Positions 7,497 to 15,875 of a stretch of 31,093 nt of DNA are shown piece after piece (positions within the stretch are counted from its first letter, which is position 1; every line of letters starts with the position of its first letter). This DNA is from Archangiaceae bacterium. Lineage in GTDB: Bacteria; Myxococcota; Myxococcia; Myxococcales; Myxococcaceae. The position numbers and the translations under genes were made by a program. The notes beneath the pieces were generated by a model. It was not told the origin of the DNA. It searched no databases and was given only the letters and a program-made list of their open reading frames with translations. The stretch covers positions 1,803-32,895 of the forward strand of contig JAHFDQ010000006.1 in assembly GCA_023248915.1 (NCBI GenBank). Direction: 5' to 3'.

Positions 7497-8906
7497 GTGA
7501 CGAGCGCTCCAAACGCCTGGGGGAAGTACCGACTCCTACGGCGGATAGGCCTCGGCGGCATGGCCGAGGTGTACCTGGCGGAAGCGGAAGGGCCGGGCGG
7601 GTTTCGGAAGCGCCTGGCCATCAAGCGAATCTTGCCCCACCTGGCCAAGAATCAGGCCTTCGTCGAGCTTTTCTTCAACGAGGCCCGGCTGGCGGCGAAG
7701 CTCGAGCACCCGAACCTGGTTCAAGTCTTCGAGTTCGGGGAAATCGACGGCGTCTTCTACCTGGCGATGGAGTACGCGGACGGGCCGAGCCTGCGCGCGC
7801 TGCTTCGCCGGTCGGTCGAGCTCAGGCGGCCCATTCCCATCGGGCTGGCAGCGAAGATGGTGTCGCTGGCGAGCGAAGGGTTGGCGTACGTGCACGAGCT
7901 CTGCGACGGCGAGGGCAGGCCCCTGGGGCTGGTGCACCGCGACGTGAATCCGGACAACGTCCTGACCTCGCGCGGCGGCGCGGTGAAGGTCGCCGACTTC
8001 GGTATCGCCAAGGCGAAGGAACAGTCGGGGCTCGCGCGCGCCGCGGCGGTGACGGGGAAGGTCTTCTACATGTCGCCCGAGCAGTTGATGGGCGAGCAGG
8101 TCGACCGCCGCGCCGACGTCTACGCGCTGGGGGTGGTGCTGTACGAGCTGTTGACCTGGATGGTGCCGTTCGCCACTGTCAACCAGACCGAGCTGGCGGC
8201 GGAAGTCGTCGGCGAGGCGCCCGCGCCGGTGGAAGAGAGGCGCCCCGATTGTCCGCCGGGCCTGGCGCGCATCGTCGAGCGCGCGCTGGCCAAGTCGCGC
8301 CGGGACCGTTACCCAGACTGCACCGCCCTGCGCGCGGACCTCGAGCGGATGCTGCTCGAGCGCGCCGAACTGGTGAGCGCGACCGAGATTGCCCGCTTCA
8401 TCGGCGAGGTAGCGCCGCCGGCGATTGAACCCGCGAAGCTGGCGACGCCCGTCCTCGTCGAGACCACACGCCTGGCCGCGCGCTCCAGCGGCCGCGGCCT
8501 GGCGAACGCGCTCGAGTCACCCCACATCGACGACCTGGGCGCAGCAGACGCCGCCGGCAACCCCCGGCGCTGCCCTTCGTGCGACCTGCGGCTGGCCATC
8601 GCCTTCTCCGGAGCCCTGGCCGTGGACGGCTGCGAGAGCTGCGGGGGGCTGTGGCTGGACTCGGGCGAACTGCAGGCCCTGGGCAACTGCCCCGGCGGCC
8701 TCGCGTCCATTCGGGCGCGGTTCCACCCCGCGGGACAGCCGGAGCTGCGCCGTGAACCTCACCCGTGCCCGGTGTGCGCCAAGCCGCTCGAACCGCACGA
8801 GCTGGACTCGCTGCGCGGTATTCCACTCGAGCGCTGCTCGAGCTGCTCGGGGGTGTGGCTGACGCAGGGCGGGGCGCAGGCGGTGTGCCTGCGGCTGGAA
8901 ACCTGA
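7497..8906 (+). CDS. Cytosolic Ser/Thr protein kinase with two C-terminal TFIIB-type zinc ribbons
   Basis: A 469-residue protein from GTG 7497, chosen because it lies just before the kinase domain (SAPNAWGKYRLLRRIG); the frame extends upstream to 7431 without conserved features and no strong ribosome-binding site decides. The kinase domain spans residues 11-290: Gly-loop GLGGMAEV (18-25), K43 of AIK, E62 of helix C, HRD 147-149 with N154, DFG 167-169, SPE 193-195. All catalytic residues are present. No transmembrane helix or PEGA region follows. Instead there are two zinc ribbons resembling the zf-TFIIB family: C359/C362 with C379/C382 followed by GGLWLDSGEL, and C424/C427 with C447/C450 followed by SGVWL. 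Substrates are unknown. The gene ends three bases from the convergent gene on the other strand. Confidence 0.9.
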   Translation: MTSAPNAWGKYRLLRRIGLGGMAEVYLAEAEGPGGFRKRLAIKRILPHLAKNQAFVELFFNEARLAAKLEHPNLVQVFEFGEIDGVFYLAMEYADGPSLRALLRRSVELRRPIPIGLAAKMVSLASEGLAYVHELCDGEGRPLGLVHRDVNPDNVLTSRGGAVKVADFGIAKAKEQSGLARAAAVTGKVFYMSPEQLMGEQVDRRADVYALGVVLYELLTWMVPFATVNQTELAAEVVGEAPAPVEERRPDCPPGLARIVERALAKSRRDRYPDCTALRADLERMLLERAELVSATEIARFIGEVAPPAIEPAKLATPVLVETTRLAARSSGRGLANALESPHIDDLGAADAAGNPRRCPSCDLRLAIAFSGALAVDGCESCGGLWLDSGELQALGNCPGGLASIRARFHPAGQPELRREPHPCPVCAKPLEPHELDSLRGIPLERCSSCSGVWLTQGGAQAVCLRLET

Positions 8907-8909
8907 GGG

Positions 8910-10487
8910 CTACCTGACTTTCACCTTCACCGCGTCGAAGCCCGCAGGCGCCTGGGGACGCGCGGCCGCCGGCGCCACCTCGCCCGCCTCGACCACGAAG
9001 GGGCTCGATTCTTTGCGCAGCCCGACGCCCTTTGCGGCGAGCGCCTTCAGCTCGGCCGGCGACAAGAGCGCGAGCAATTCCTTCGTCTCGGGTGTCGGTC
9101 GCGCCACCAGCCCCTCGCGCACCGAATCGGACAAGAGCTGCTTCGCCATGTCCTTCTTGCCCTGCCGGAACGCGAGCTCGGCCAGGTTGAGCTTCGCGCG
9201 GCTGCGGGTGCGCCAGTCGGTGCCGGCCTGGGCGGCGGCGAAGGCCGCGGTGAGCGCCTCTTGCGCCTTTCCGAGCTCGTTGCGCCGCAGTTGAGCGTAC
9301 CCGTAGCGCAGCCACAGCTCGGCCGACGGGTGCTTGTCGAGCTCGGGCTCGAGCGTGGCGACGGCTTGGTCCGCCTTGCCCGCGTCGAGGTAGCGGCTGG
9401 CGAGCTCGAGCTTCAGGTCGGGGCTGGCCGGGTCGAAGGCCAGCGCCTTCTCGGCGAAGGCCGCGGCCTCGTCGGCCTGCCCCAGCCGGGCGAGGGTGTA
9501 CGCGAGCCGCGACAGGGCGAACGGGCTGCTCGGGCAGTCGGCCGCGTAGGCCCGCCACACCCGCGCCGCGTCGGCGTGACGGCCAAGGGTGTTGTACAGC
9601 TCGCCCAGGTAGGCCCGCATCAGCATCGCCCCGGGCTCGGCGCGCACGGCCTCGGCCAGCACCTGCTCGGCCGCCTCGGACGACTGGTAGCGGCTGACCA
9701 GCCAGAACCTGGCGAGCGTGCGATTCGGCAGGCTGCCGCCCTCGTCCTTCGCCCGTCCCAATGCCTCGACGGCCTGCGCGTCGTCGCCGTGAATCGCTGC
9801 GGCCAGCGCCAGGGCCGCCCAGCCGGCGGCGAACGTCGGGTCGGCCTTCACCGCGGCTTCGCACTTCCGAATCGCCGCGGCCAGCTCGGCCTCGCGCAGG
9901 ACGGACGGGTTCTCGATGCCGAGCGGCTGAGCCATGAGGACGTCGGCGCAGGCGGCGTAGTCGACCACCGCCGCGTCGTTCGCCGACTGGGGCTGGGCCC
10001 GCGAAGGCAACGGCGCCTTCACCCCGTCGAAGCGCAGCAGCCCTTCCGCGAGCGCGTCGGACCCACGCTGAACCGCCAGCGCCGCCCCGGCCGGCAGCGC
10101 CGCCTTTCCCTCGGCGAAGGCCACGCCTCCGACCTTCGAGGCAAACCACTCCAGCTGATAGCCCCCCGGGCCGGGTTTCAGCGACGACGCCACGAAGAGG
10201 CCGGCGCCGAGCCGCTCGGCGGCCTTCCGCGCCGCGTTCGAATCGGACAGCCCGTCGAGCTTCACGCGGTGCCGCTCGGCCATCGACGCTACCTGGCGCG
10301 CATGCACGACGCCGTGGGAAGGGACGGCCGACACGAGCGCGCTGGCCCTCTCTTGAATGGCCAGCGCCAACCCGGCGGGCACCTTCGCGTCCGCCACGGG
10401 GGAAAAGACGACGGCGGGCGCGCCGGCCGACTGCGCCAGCGCGACGGCGGATACCAGCGACCCGAGGACGGCCCAGCGTGGTTTCAT
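8910..10487 (-). CDS. Exported TolB-like/TPR repeat protein
   Basis: A 525-residue protein read leftward from ATG 10487; a start 15 codons upstream (10532) exists, but the nearer Met gives a normal signal peptide (KPRWAVLGSLVSAVALAQSA). Residues about 22-170 resemble the N-terminal module of TolB-like/FlgO-type proteins, with a predicted alternation of strands and helices (VVFSPVADAKV, AAERLGAGLFVASSLK). Residues about 220-460 hold several TPR-like helix pairs, such as AGWAALALAAAIHGDDAQAV and KLELASRYLDAGKADQAV. It lies 67 bases downstream of the RND transporter on the same strand and is probably co-transcribed, suggesting a periplasmic partner or assembly scaffold (inference). The TPR call is from the pattern of Ala/Leu/Tyr positions. 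Confidence 0.75.
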   Translation of the reverse strand: MKPRWAVLGSLVSAVALAQSAGAPAVVFSPVADAKVPAGLALAIQERASALVSAVPSHGVVHARQVASMAERHRVKLDGLSDSNAARKAAERLGAGLFVASSLKPGPGGYQLEWFASKVGGVAFAEGKAALPAGAALAVQRGSDALAEGLLRFDGVKAPLPSRAQPQSANDAAVVDYAACADVLMAQPLGIENPSVLREAELAAAIRKCEAAVKADPTFAAGWAALALAAAIHGDDAQAVEALGRAKDEGGSLPNRTLARFWLVSRYQSSEAAEQVLAEAVRAEPGAMLMRAYLGELYNTLGRHADAARVWRAYAADCPSSPFALSRLAYTLARLGQADEAAAFAEKALAFDPASPDLKLELASRYLDAGKADQAVATLEPELDKHPSAELWLRYGYAQLRRNELGKAQEALTAAFAAAQAGTDWRTRSRAKLNLAELAFRQGKKDMAKQLLSDSVREGLVARPTPETKELLALLSPAELKALAAKGVGLRKESSPFVVEAGEVAPAAARPQAPAGFDAVKVKVR

Positions 10488-10554
10488 GGGCGCGGACGAT
10501 GGCCCGTTCGGACGCCGCCTTACAAGCGCCATCGCACGGGTATTCCCACGGCGG

Positions 10555-13062
10555 CTAGTCCCGCGTCGCTCCGAACGCCGGAAGCACGAACAGCGCCGTA
10601 GACAGGCAGGCGAGCTCGCCCAGGTTGGCGAGGACTCCGAACGAAACCAGCGCCTGGTTGTGCGCCACCAACAGCGACGAGTACCCGATGACGGTGGTCA
10701 GCGAGCACAGCGCGACGGCTCCGCCGGTGGTGCGCAGCGCCTCGGCGAACGTCCCCCCGCTGACCCGCCGCCGCTGCACGAGGTTGGCGGCGTAATCGGC
10801 CCCGATGCCGAAGGTGATGGGCAGGGCGATGAAGCTGAGCAGGCTCAGCTTGATGCCGAGCGCGCCGGCGAGCCCGCCGAAATACAGCAGCCCCGCCAGC
10901 AGTGTTCCCAGCACCCGCGCGGCGTCCTTGAAGCCGCCCGCCCGTCCGGTCGCGGCGCCGAACATCGCCAGCACCAGCGCCACCACCCCGATGAACGACA
11001 CCGCCGCCGCCCGCGGGCCGTCTCGCACCACCGCCTCGAGCACGTCGGCGAACACCAAGAGCGAGCTGGCCATCGGAATGTCCCCGCGGGGCAACGGGAC
11101 CGCCCGAAGCTCGCCGGCGACCTTCAGGGCGTCGTGGCCCTGCCAGACGCTGACCCAGGCCGCCGGGTAGACGAGCACCGGCGTGCCGACGGTGCCATCG
11201 CGCTCGATCAAGCGGCGGCGCAGCACCGGCGGCAGGTCGGACGCGGTGAAGGTGGCGAGCCCGTCGGGCGGTAGCGCGGTCTCCACGCCGCGGCGCTCGG
11301 CGGGCGGCACCAGCTCGAGCACGTCCGGGGTGGTCAATTCGCGCAGCGCCGCGATGACGGGCAGCTTCGACGCTTGCTCGCGCGGCACGAAGGTCGCGAC
11401 CGACACCACCGAGCCGATGCTGCCCGTCGGATTCTCGAGCCGGCGCGCCTCGACCGCCGCTGCCACGGCGCGCGCCTCGGCCTCGTCCCTGGCGAGCAAG
11501 ATGCATGGGTCGAGGTGGCCGCCGAAGACCGCGTCTTCCCAGAAGGCCGGCCCGCCGTCGTGCAGCGCGCGCGAGTCGCGCAGGTTGCCGAAGTCATACT
11601 CGATGGGGTCGGCGGCGAACCGCGCCAGGAACAGCGCGGCCGGCAGCGCGAGCGCGGCCGCGACGGCCAGCACCGCCCGCGGTCTCTGCTCTACGAGCGC
11701 CGCGAGGTGTTCCATGACGAACGGACGGTGCGGCGTGGCGTCGGGGGCGATCAGCCTTCCCCGCCGTTCCCACGCCAGCACCAGTGCCGGCATGAAGGCG
11801 AAGGTCGCTGCCCAGCACAGCGCCATGCCGATGAAGCCGATGAGCCCGAACTGGGCGAAGCCGCGGAAGTCGGTCACTCCTAGAGAACCGTACGCGATGC
11901 CTGCTGCCAGCGACGCGGTCAGGGTGGCCAGCCAGGTCGCCGCCACCGCGGTCGTCATTGCCACCTTCGGCGCCAGGCCCTTCCGGCGCTCTTCGGCGTA
12001 CCGGGCGAAGAGAATGAGCCCGAAGTTCACGCCGTTGCCGACGACGATGGACCCGAGGAACGCGGTGCTCGAGTTCAGGTGCCCGACCAGCAGGTCCGCC
12101 ACGCCGAAGGTGGCGAGCACCCCTACTGCCAGCGGCAGCCCGATGGCCGGTATAGCCTTCAGCGTCCGGTAATACAGGGCCAGCGCAAGGGCGATCGCCA
12201 GCGCCACCAGCAGCGAGGCCACCACCAGGTCCTCTTCGAGGCCGTCGTGTTCGAACACCGTGCTGGCGACGTGGCCGCCGAAAGACGCCTCGACCGGAAG
12301 CCCGGGCCGCTCGGCGCGCAGGGCCGCCACGGTGTTCCGCACCGCCCGGTCCACCGCCGCGACCCTGCCGAAGTCGTTGGGGTTGCCCGCCATTCGCACC
12401 CGGATGACCAGCGCGTTCGTCGCGAGGCCCTTCGGGTCGGTCACCTCGCGCAGGAAGTAGCCGTCGGGAAACCGGGCGAGCAGGCCCGCCTGCGGGTTGC
12501 CCGCCTTCAAGCGTTCGACGACGTCGGCGATGGACGGCGGTGGCCGGTCTGGCGCCCGAAGCAAGGGGAGCGCCGCCTGCATTTCCCAGCGCACGCGCGC
12601 TCGGATGCGGTCTCGCAGCGCTTCCAGGTCCTCGCGCTTGGGGAACAACCAGCGCCGGGCCTCGAAGAAGCGGCGCACGTCGTCGACGCGGTACTCCACC
12701 GAGTCAACCAACCCGGGGATGGCGGACAGCCGCGGCGCCAGGTCGTCGGCGAAACGGCGCAGCGCCTCGGGGTCGGGCCCGTGCAGCGCGACCGTTTCCT
12801 CAGCCCAGCCGCCGACCCTCTGGGTGACCTGCTCGACGTCACGGGCGCTTCGCGCTTCCTGCGGAAGCAGCTCGGCCAGATCCGCCCGAAGGTCGGAGTA
12901 CAGCCGCACCGTCCCGAGCGCACCCGCCGCCGCCACCAGGGCGGCGACCCAGAGGAGCGCCGCCGACCGGCGGTCTGACAGCTCGACCCAGGCCGCTGCC
13001 GCGCGGGCGCCCTTCACCCTCGGACGCCCCAGCTCGTTCGGCCGCCGTTCATCGGCGCGCAT
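10555..13062 (-). CDS. RND-superfamily (MMPL-type) transporter, 12 membrane helices
   Basis: An 835-residue inner-membrane protein. ATG 13062 has GAGG five bases upstream and avoids overlap with the divergent gene; longer frames to 13218 lack support. Helix 1 is residues 33-53, followed by a large periplasmic loop that starts with DLRADLAELLPQEA, the usual opening of this family. Helices 2-6 lie at 279-430, helix 7 at about 463-481, a second periplasmic loop at 482-683, and helices 8-12 at 685-832. MMPL-type RND proteins move lipids or hydrophobic molecules using proton flow. The second half keeps an Asp in helix 10 (GIGADYAANL, D756), whereas the matching site of helix 4 has Asn (GNGVNFGLIL, N346). 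It shares an apparent operon with the TPR protein and a divergent promoter region with the phosphatidylserine decarboxylase gene, so a lipid cargo is plausible but not shown. Confidence 0.9.
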   Translation of the reverse strand: MRADERRPNELGRPRVKGARAAAAWVELSDRRSAALLWVAALVAAAGALGTVRLYSDLRADLAELLPQEARSARDVEQVTQRVGGWAEETVALHGPDPEALRRFADDLAPRLSAIPGLVDSVEYRVDDVRRFFEARRWLFPKREDLEALRDRIRARVRWEMQAALPLLRAPDRPPPSIADVVERLKAGNPQAGLLARFPDGYFLREVTDPKGLATNALVIRVRMAGNPNDFGRVAAVDRAVRNTVAALRAERPGLPVEASFGGHVASTVFEHDGLEEDLVVASLLVALAIALALALYYRTLKAIPAIGLPLAVGVLATFGVADLLVGHLNSSTAFLGSIVVGNGVNFGLILFARYAEERRKGLAPKVAMTTAVAATWLATLTASLAAGIAYGSLGVTDFRGFAQFGLIGFIGMALCWAATFAFMPALVLAWERRGRLIAPDATPHRPFVMEHLAALVEQRPRAVLAVAAALALPAALFLARFAADPIEYDFGNLRDSRALHDGGPAFWEDAVFGGHLDPCILLARDEAEARAVAAAVEARRLENPTGSIGSVVSVATFVPREQASKLPVIAALRELTTPDVLELVPPAERRGVETALPPDGLATFTASDLPPVLRRRLIERDGTVGTPVLVYPAAWVSVWQGHDALKVAGELRAVPLPRGDIPMASSLLVFADVLEAVVRDGPRAAAVSFIGVVALVLAMFGAATGRAGGFKDAARVLGTLLAGLLYFGGLAGALGIKLSLLSFIALPITFGIGADYAANLVQRRRVSGGTFAEALRTTGGAVALCSLTTVIGYSSLLVAHNQALVSFGVLANLGELACLSTALFVLPAFGATRD

Positions 13063-13142
13063 CGTAGCCTCGCGCCCCGCCGCCGCCGCAACTTGATCTC
13101 GCCGGCCCTTGTGCGTCAGATGCGCCGGTCCGTCACGACGCC
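13063..13142. promoter_or_regulatory. 80-base divergent intergenic region between the RND transporter and decarboxylase genes
   Basis: The two genes start back to back, so the promoters of both must lie in or across this stretch. The ribosome-binding site of the minus-strand gene (GAGG on that strand, 13068-13072) is visible. I see no convincing -35/-10 pair and no clear operator palindrome. Confidence 0.4.
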
Positions 13143-14183
13143 ATGCCGAACGCAGCCCCGAGCTTCCCCAGCCAGAATCCGCCGCCGCGCGCGGTGCAGG
13201 CCGACCCGCCGGTTCCACCGCTCGAGGAAGCCAGGTCGCTCGACAGCGTTCAGCCGGGTGGGGGCTTCTGCTTCGGCCTGGAGGCCGCCTGGGGGCGGTG
13301 GCGGCGGCGCTGGTTACGGCGGATACGGCCGGGCTACGTCACGAGGATGGAGAAGGCGCGCCAGGGCCGCTGCGAGCGCTGCCCCCACGACGTCATCGAC
13401 GCGCGCGACTTGAAGCTGGTGCGCAACGGGTGCGGCTATTGGTTTCGCGAAGAGGACGACCGCTTTCGCTGGCGGAGCCAGCTGCGCCTGGCCCGGGCGG
13501 GGTTGGCGGAGGTCGTCTTCTCCAGCGTCCTCTGCCTCGCCGTGGGACTCCCGCTCGGTCTGGCGGCGACTGTCCAAGGGGGCTGGCCGCTGTGGCTGGC
13601 GACGGCAGTGGTCGCGGGCCTCTGGTTCCAGCTCGTCTGGTTCTTCCGCGACCCGCCGCGTGCCATTCCCGACGACCCCAGCGCCCTGGTCAGCCCATCG
13701 GACGGCGTGGTCACCCACCTCGACGAGGTGGACGCAAAGGGCTTTCCGGGCGACCGCGCCTTCCGCGTCAGTATCTACCTGTCGCCGTTCGACGTGCACC
13801 TGAACCGCATTCCCCGCGACGCGAAGGTGGTCTCGGTGCGCTACTTCCGCGGCCGCTTCCTCAACGCCCGCCGGCCCGACTGCGTGCAGCGCAACGAGCA
13901 GCTCTGGACCGACTTCGTCGAACCCAACGGGCGGCCGCTGCGGGTGAAGCAGATTTCGGGAGCGCTCGCCCGCCGCCTGGTCTGCTGGCTGAAGCTTGAC
14001 GAGCAGGTTCGGATGGGAGATCGCTACGGGATGATCAAGTACGGCTCGCGTACCGAGGTGCTCCTCCCTACCCAAGAGGCGCTCGAGCTCGCCGTACGGG
14101 TCGGCCAAAGGGTGAACGCGGGCAGCACCGTGCTCTTGCGCTTCACCGGGAACGGCGACGGCCGGGGCGAACGCCGTGCGTGA
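13143..14183 (+). CDS. psd: Phosphatidylserine decarboxylase family protein with N-terminal Cys-containing extension
   Basis: A 346-residue protein from ATG 13143. The C-terminal two thirds match short-form phosphatidylserine decarboxylases: SPSDGVV with D187, YLSPFDVHLNR with H219, ARRLVCW, and RYGMIKYGSRTEV, where Gly301-Ser302 is the expected self-cleavage site that forms the pyruvoyl cofactor. The reaction is phosphatidylserine to phosphatidylethanolamine at the membrane; archaetidylserine-type substrates are an alternative in related proteins. Two hydrophobic segments at residues about 122-143 and 148-168 precede the catalytic core. The first 110 residues carry C77-x2-C80 and C97 in RCERCPHDVIDARDLK, unlike the minimal enzyme. 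The gene overlaps the next one by eight bases. ATG codon 69 (13347) is a possible shorter start but would discard apparently folded sequence. Confidence 0.88.
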   Translation: MPNAAPSFPSQNPPPRAVQADPPVPPLEEARSLDSVQPGGGFCFGLEAAWGRWRRRWLRRIRPGYVTRMEKARQGRCERCPHDVIDARDLKLVRNGCGYWFREEDDRFRWRSQLRLARAGLAEVVFSSVLCLAVGLPLGLAATVQGGWPLWLATAVVAGLWFQLVWFFRDPPRAIPDDPSALVSPSDGVVTHLDEVDAKGFPGDRAFRVSIYLSPFDVHLNRIPRDAKVVSVRYFRGRFLNARRPDCVQRNEQLWTDFVEPNGRPLRVKQISGALARRLVCWLKLDEQVRMGDRYGMIKYGSRTEVLLPTQEALELAVRVGQRVNAGSTVLLRFTGNGDGRGERRA

Positions 14184-15111
14184 CCCGCGCATCTCCTTCT
14201 ACGGGCGCACCTACCTGGACGTCGAAGTCCAGGTGCCGGTCGAGTCGCTGGCCGCCAAGAAGGGCAAGGTGGACGCCCGAGTGAGCGCTGTGCACGGCGG
14301 CTTCGCTGCCAACGCGGCGCGCGCCGTCGGCAGCCGCTTCGCGCCCGGCGAGGTGCGGGTGGTCACCGCGACGTCCTGGGCGGACTGGCCACGGCTGCGC
14401 CACGGCCTCCCCGCCGGTGTGGCGCTCGACGCCATCGTCACCGGCGCCGGCGATTCGCTGCCGCCCATCAGCGTCATCATCGACCCGGCGCGCGCCTGCC
14501 GCATCTTCCGCGACCGCGCAGAACACGACGCGGCGGACTGGCAGCTCGAGCGGGTGCCCGCCGGAGCGCTGTCCGCGCGCCTTCACGTGCTCGGCCGGCT
14601 TCCGGGCCCGTTCGCGGCCAGGCTGCTCGCGCGCAGCCGCGAGGAAGGCGCCCGCTTCGCCTGGTGCGGAGGCGACGCGCTGCCGCCGGAGCTGGAACGT
14701 GACTGCGACTTGCTGTGCGTCAACTCCGCCGAGGCGGGGCGCCTGCTCGGCGCTTCAGGCGTTTCGCCCCGACGGCTCGCCGAGGCGCTTGCGGCCCGGG
14801 CCCGGGTGAAGGACGCGGTGCGAGTCGTCACCGGCGGAGGCAAGTCGGCGACCGCCGCGGCCTTCCGGGTCGGTCGCGGAGTGCGCTGCCACGAAGCCGA
14901 GCCCGCCGCGGTGGCCGCCCGCCGCATCACCCGCCTCTTGGGCGTCGGCGACGCCTTCGCAGCCCATTTCGTCGCCGCGGCGTGCTTCGACGCGCGGGGC
15001 CTTCCGCGGCGCCGGCTCGAGGTGGGCCGCGCCCTGGTCGCCGCCCAGAGGGCCGCCGGGCGCTTCATCACCACCGCCCGCCCGGGCCAGCCGCTGCCCC
15101 TCGGCCGATGA
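14176..15111 (+). CDS. PfkB-family sugar/nucleoside kinase
   Basis: A 311-residue protein starting at GTG 14176, overlapping the preceding stop by eight bases, so translational coupling is likely. The ribokinase fold signatures are present: GGFAANAARAVG at 41-52 (substrate-side motif), N183 with E186 of VNSAEAGRLLG (Mg/ATP site), VTGGGKSA at 218-225, and GVGDAFAAHF at 256-265, where D259 is the catalytic base. The family phosphorylates a sugar or nucleoside hydroxyl with ATP. The usual GAGD appears as GVGD, a known variant. The substrate cannot be read from sequence. Its place between a phospholipid decarboxylase and an SDR dehydrogenase suggests a shared pathway with a small polar substrate (inference). 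Confidence 0.85.
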   Translation: MRDPRISFYGRTYLDVEVQVPVESLAAKKGKVDARVSAVHGGFAANAARAVGSRFAPGEVRVVTATSWADWPRLRHGLPAGVALDAIVTGAGDSLPPISVIIDPARACRIFRDRAEHDAADWQLERVPAGALSARLHVLGRLPGPFAARLLARSREEGARFAWCGGDALPPELERDCDLLCVNSAEAGRLLGASGVSPRRLAEALAARARVKDAVRVVTGGGKSATAAAFRVGRGVRCHEAEPAAVAARRITRLLGVGDAFAAHFVAAACFDARGLPRRRLEVGRALVAAQRAAGRFITTARPGQPLPLGR

Positions 15112-15866
15112 GCGACGTCCTGGAGAAGTTCCGCGTCGACGGCCGCGTGGCGATAGTCACCGGAGCGGCGCGCGGACTGGGCCTGGCCATCGCCCAGGCG
15201 CTCGCGTCCGCCGGTGCCTCGGTCGTGGTGACGAGCCGCGCGAAGGAGACCGCCGAGGCCGCCGCCGCCGAGCTGGCCGGAGCGTTCGACAAACCCACCC
15301 TGGGCGTCGCGCTGGACGTGCGCGAGCCCGCCTCGGTGCAGGCGCTGGTCGACCGAGCGGTGGCGAAGTTTCAGCGCGTCGACATCCTGGTGAACAATGC
15401 CGGCTGCACCCACCGCGGCGCGCTCGACGCCCTGACGCCGGCGCAGTGGGACGAAGTCGTCGACACCAATCTGAAGGGAACGTGGCTTGCCTGCCGGGCG
15501 GTGCACCCGGTGATGCGCGGCAGGCGCTGGGGGCGGGTGGTCAACGTCGCGAGCATGTTCAGCCAGGTGGGCCTGCCGAACCGTTCGCCGTACGTCGCCA
15601 GCAAGGGCGGAGTGGCCGCGCTGACGAAGGCGCTGGCCGTCGAGCTCGCTCCCGACGGCATCACCGTCAACGCGCTGTGCCCCGGGCCGTTCGAAACGTC
15701 CATGCACGACGCGTCGGCGCGGGCCGGCATGCTGACGATGATTCCCCTGGGACGCTGGGGCCAGCCCGCCGAGCTGGGCCCGGCCGCTCTGTTTCTGGCC
15801 TCCGAGGCGTCGAGCTTCATCACCGGCGCGACGCTCGCCGTCGACGGCGGCTACACCGCCCGGTAG
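15108..15866 (+). CDS. Short-chain dehydrogenase/reductase, gluconate-5-dehydrogenase-like
   Basis: A 252-residue classical SDR starting at ATG 15108, sharing ATGA with the upstream stop. Cofactor motif TGAARGLG is at 18-25, NNAG at 96-99, and the catalytic set at S149, Y162 and K166 (YVASK). The C-terminal region PLGRWGQPAELGPAALFLAS then DGGYTA is typical of the subgroup containing gluconate 5-dehydrogenase and related sugar-acid or polyol dehydrogenases. R44 after the second strand (VVVTSRAKE) suggests NADP(H) preference. It probably oxidises or reduces a hydroxyl of the substrate handled by the neighbouring kinases; that link is inferred from the overlaps. Specificity is not determinable here. 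Confidence 0.9.
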   Translation: MSDVLEKFRVDGRVAIVTGAARGLGLAIAQALASAGASVVVTSRAKETAEAAAAELAGAFDKPTLGVALDVREPASVQALVDRAVAKFQRVDILVNNAGCTHRGALDALTPAQWDEVVDTNLKGTWLACRAVHPVMRGRRWGRVVNVASMFSQVGLPNRSPYVASKGGVAALTKALAVELAPDGITVNALCPGPFETSMHDASARAGMLTMIPLGRWGQPAELGPAALFLASEASSFITGATLAVDGGYTAR

Positions 15867-15875
15867 GAGTGCCGG

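Noticed and set aside
10555..13218. Longer start at 13218 for the RND transporter
   Set aside because: It would overlap the start of the divergent decarboxylase gene and adds a Pro/Ala/Arg-rich leader; ATG 13062 has a good ribosome-binding site.
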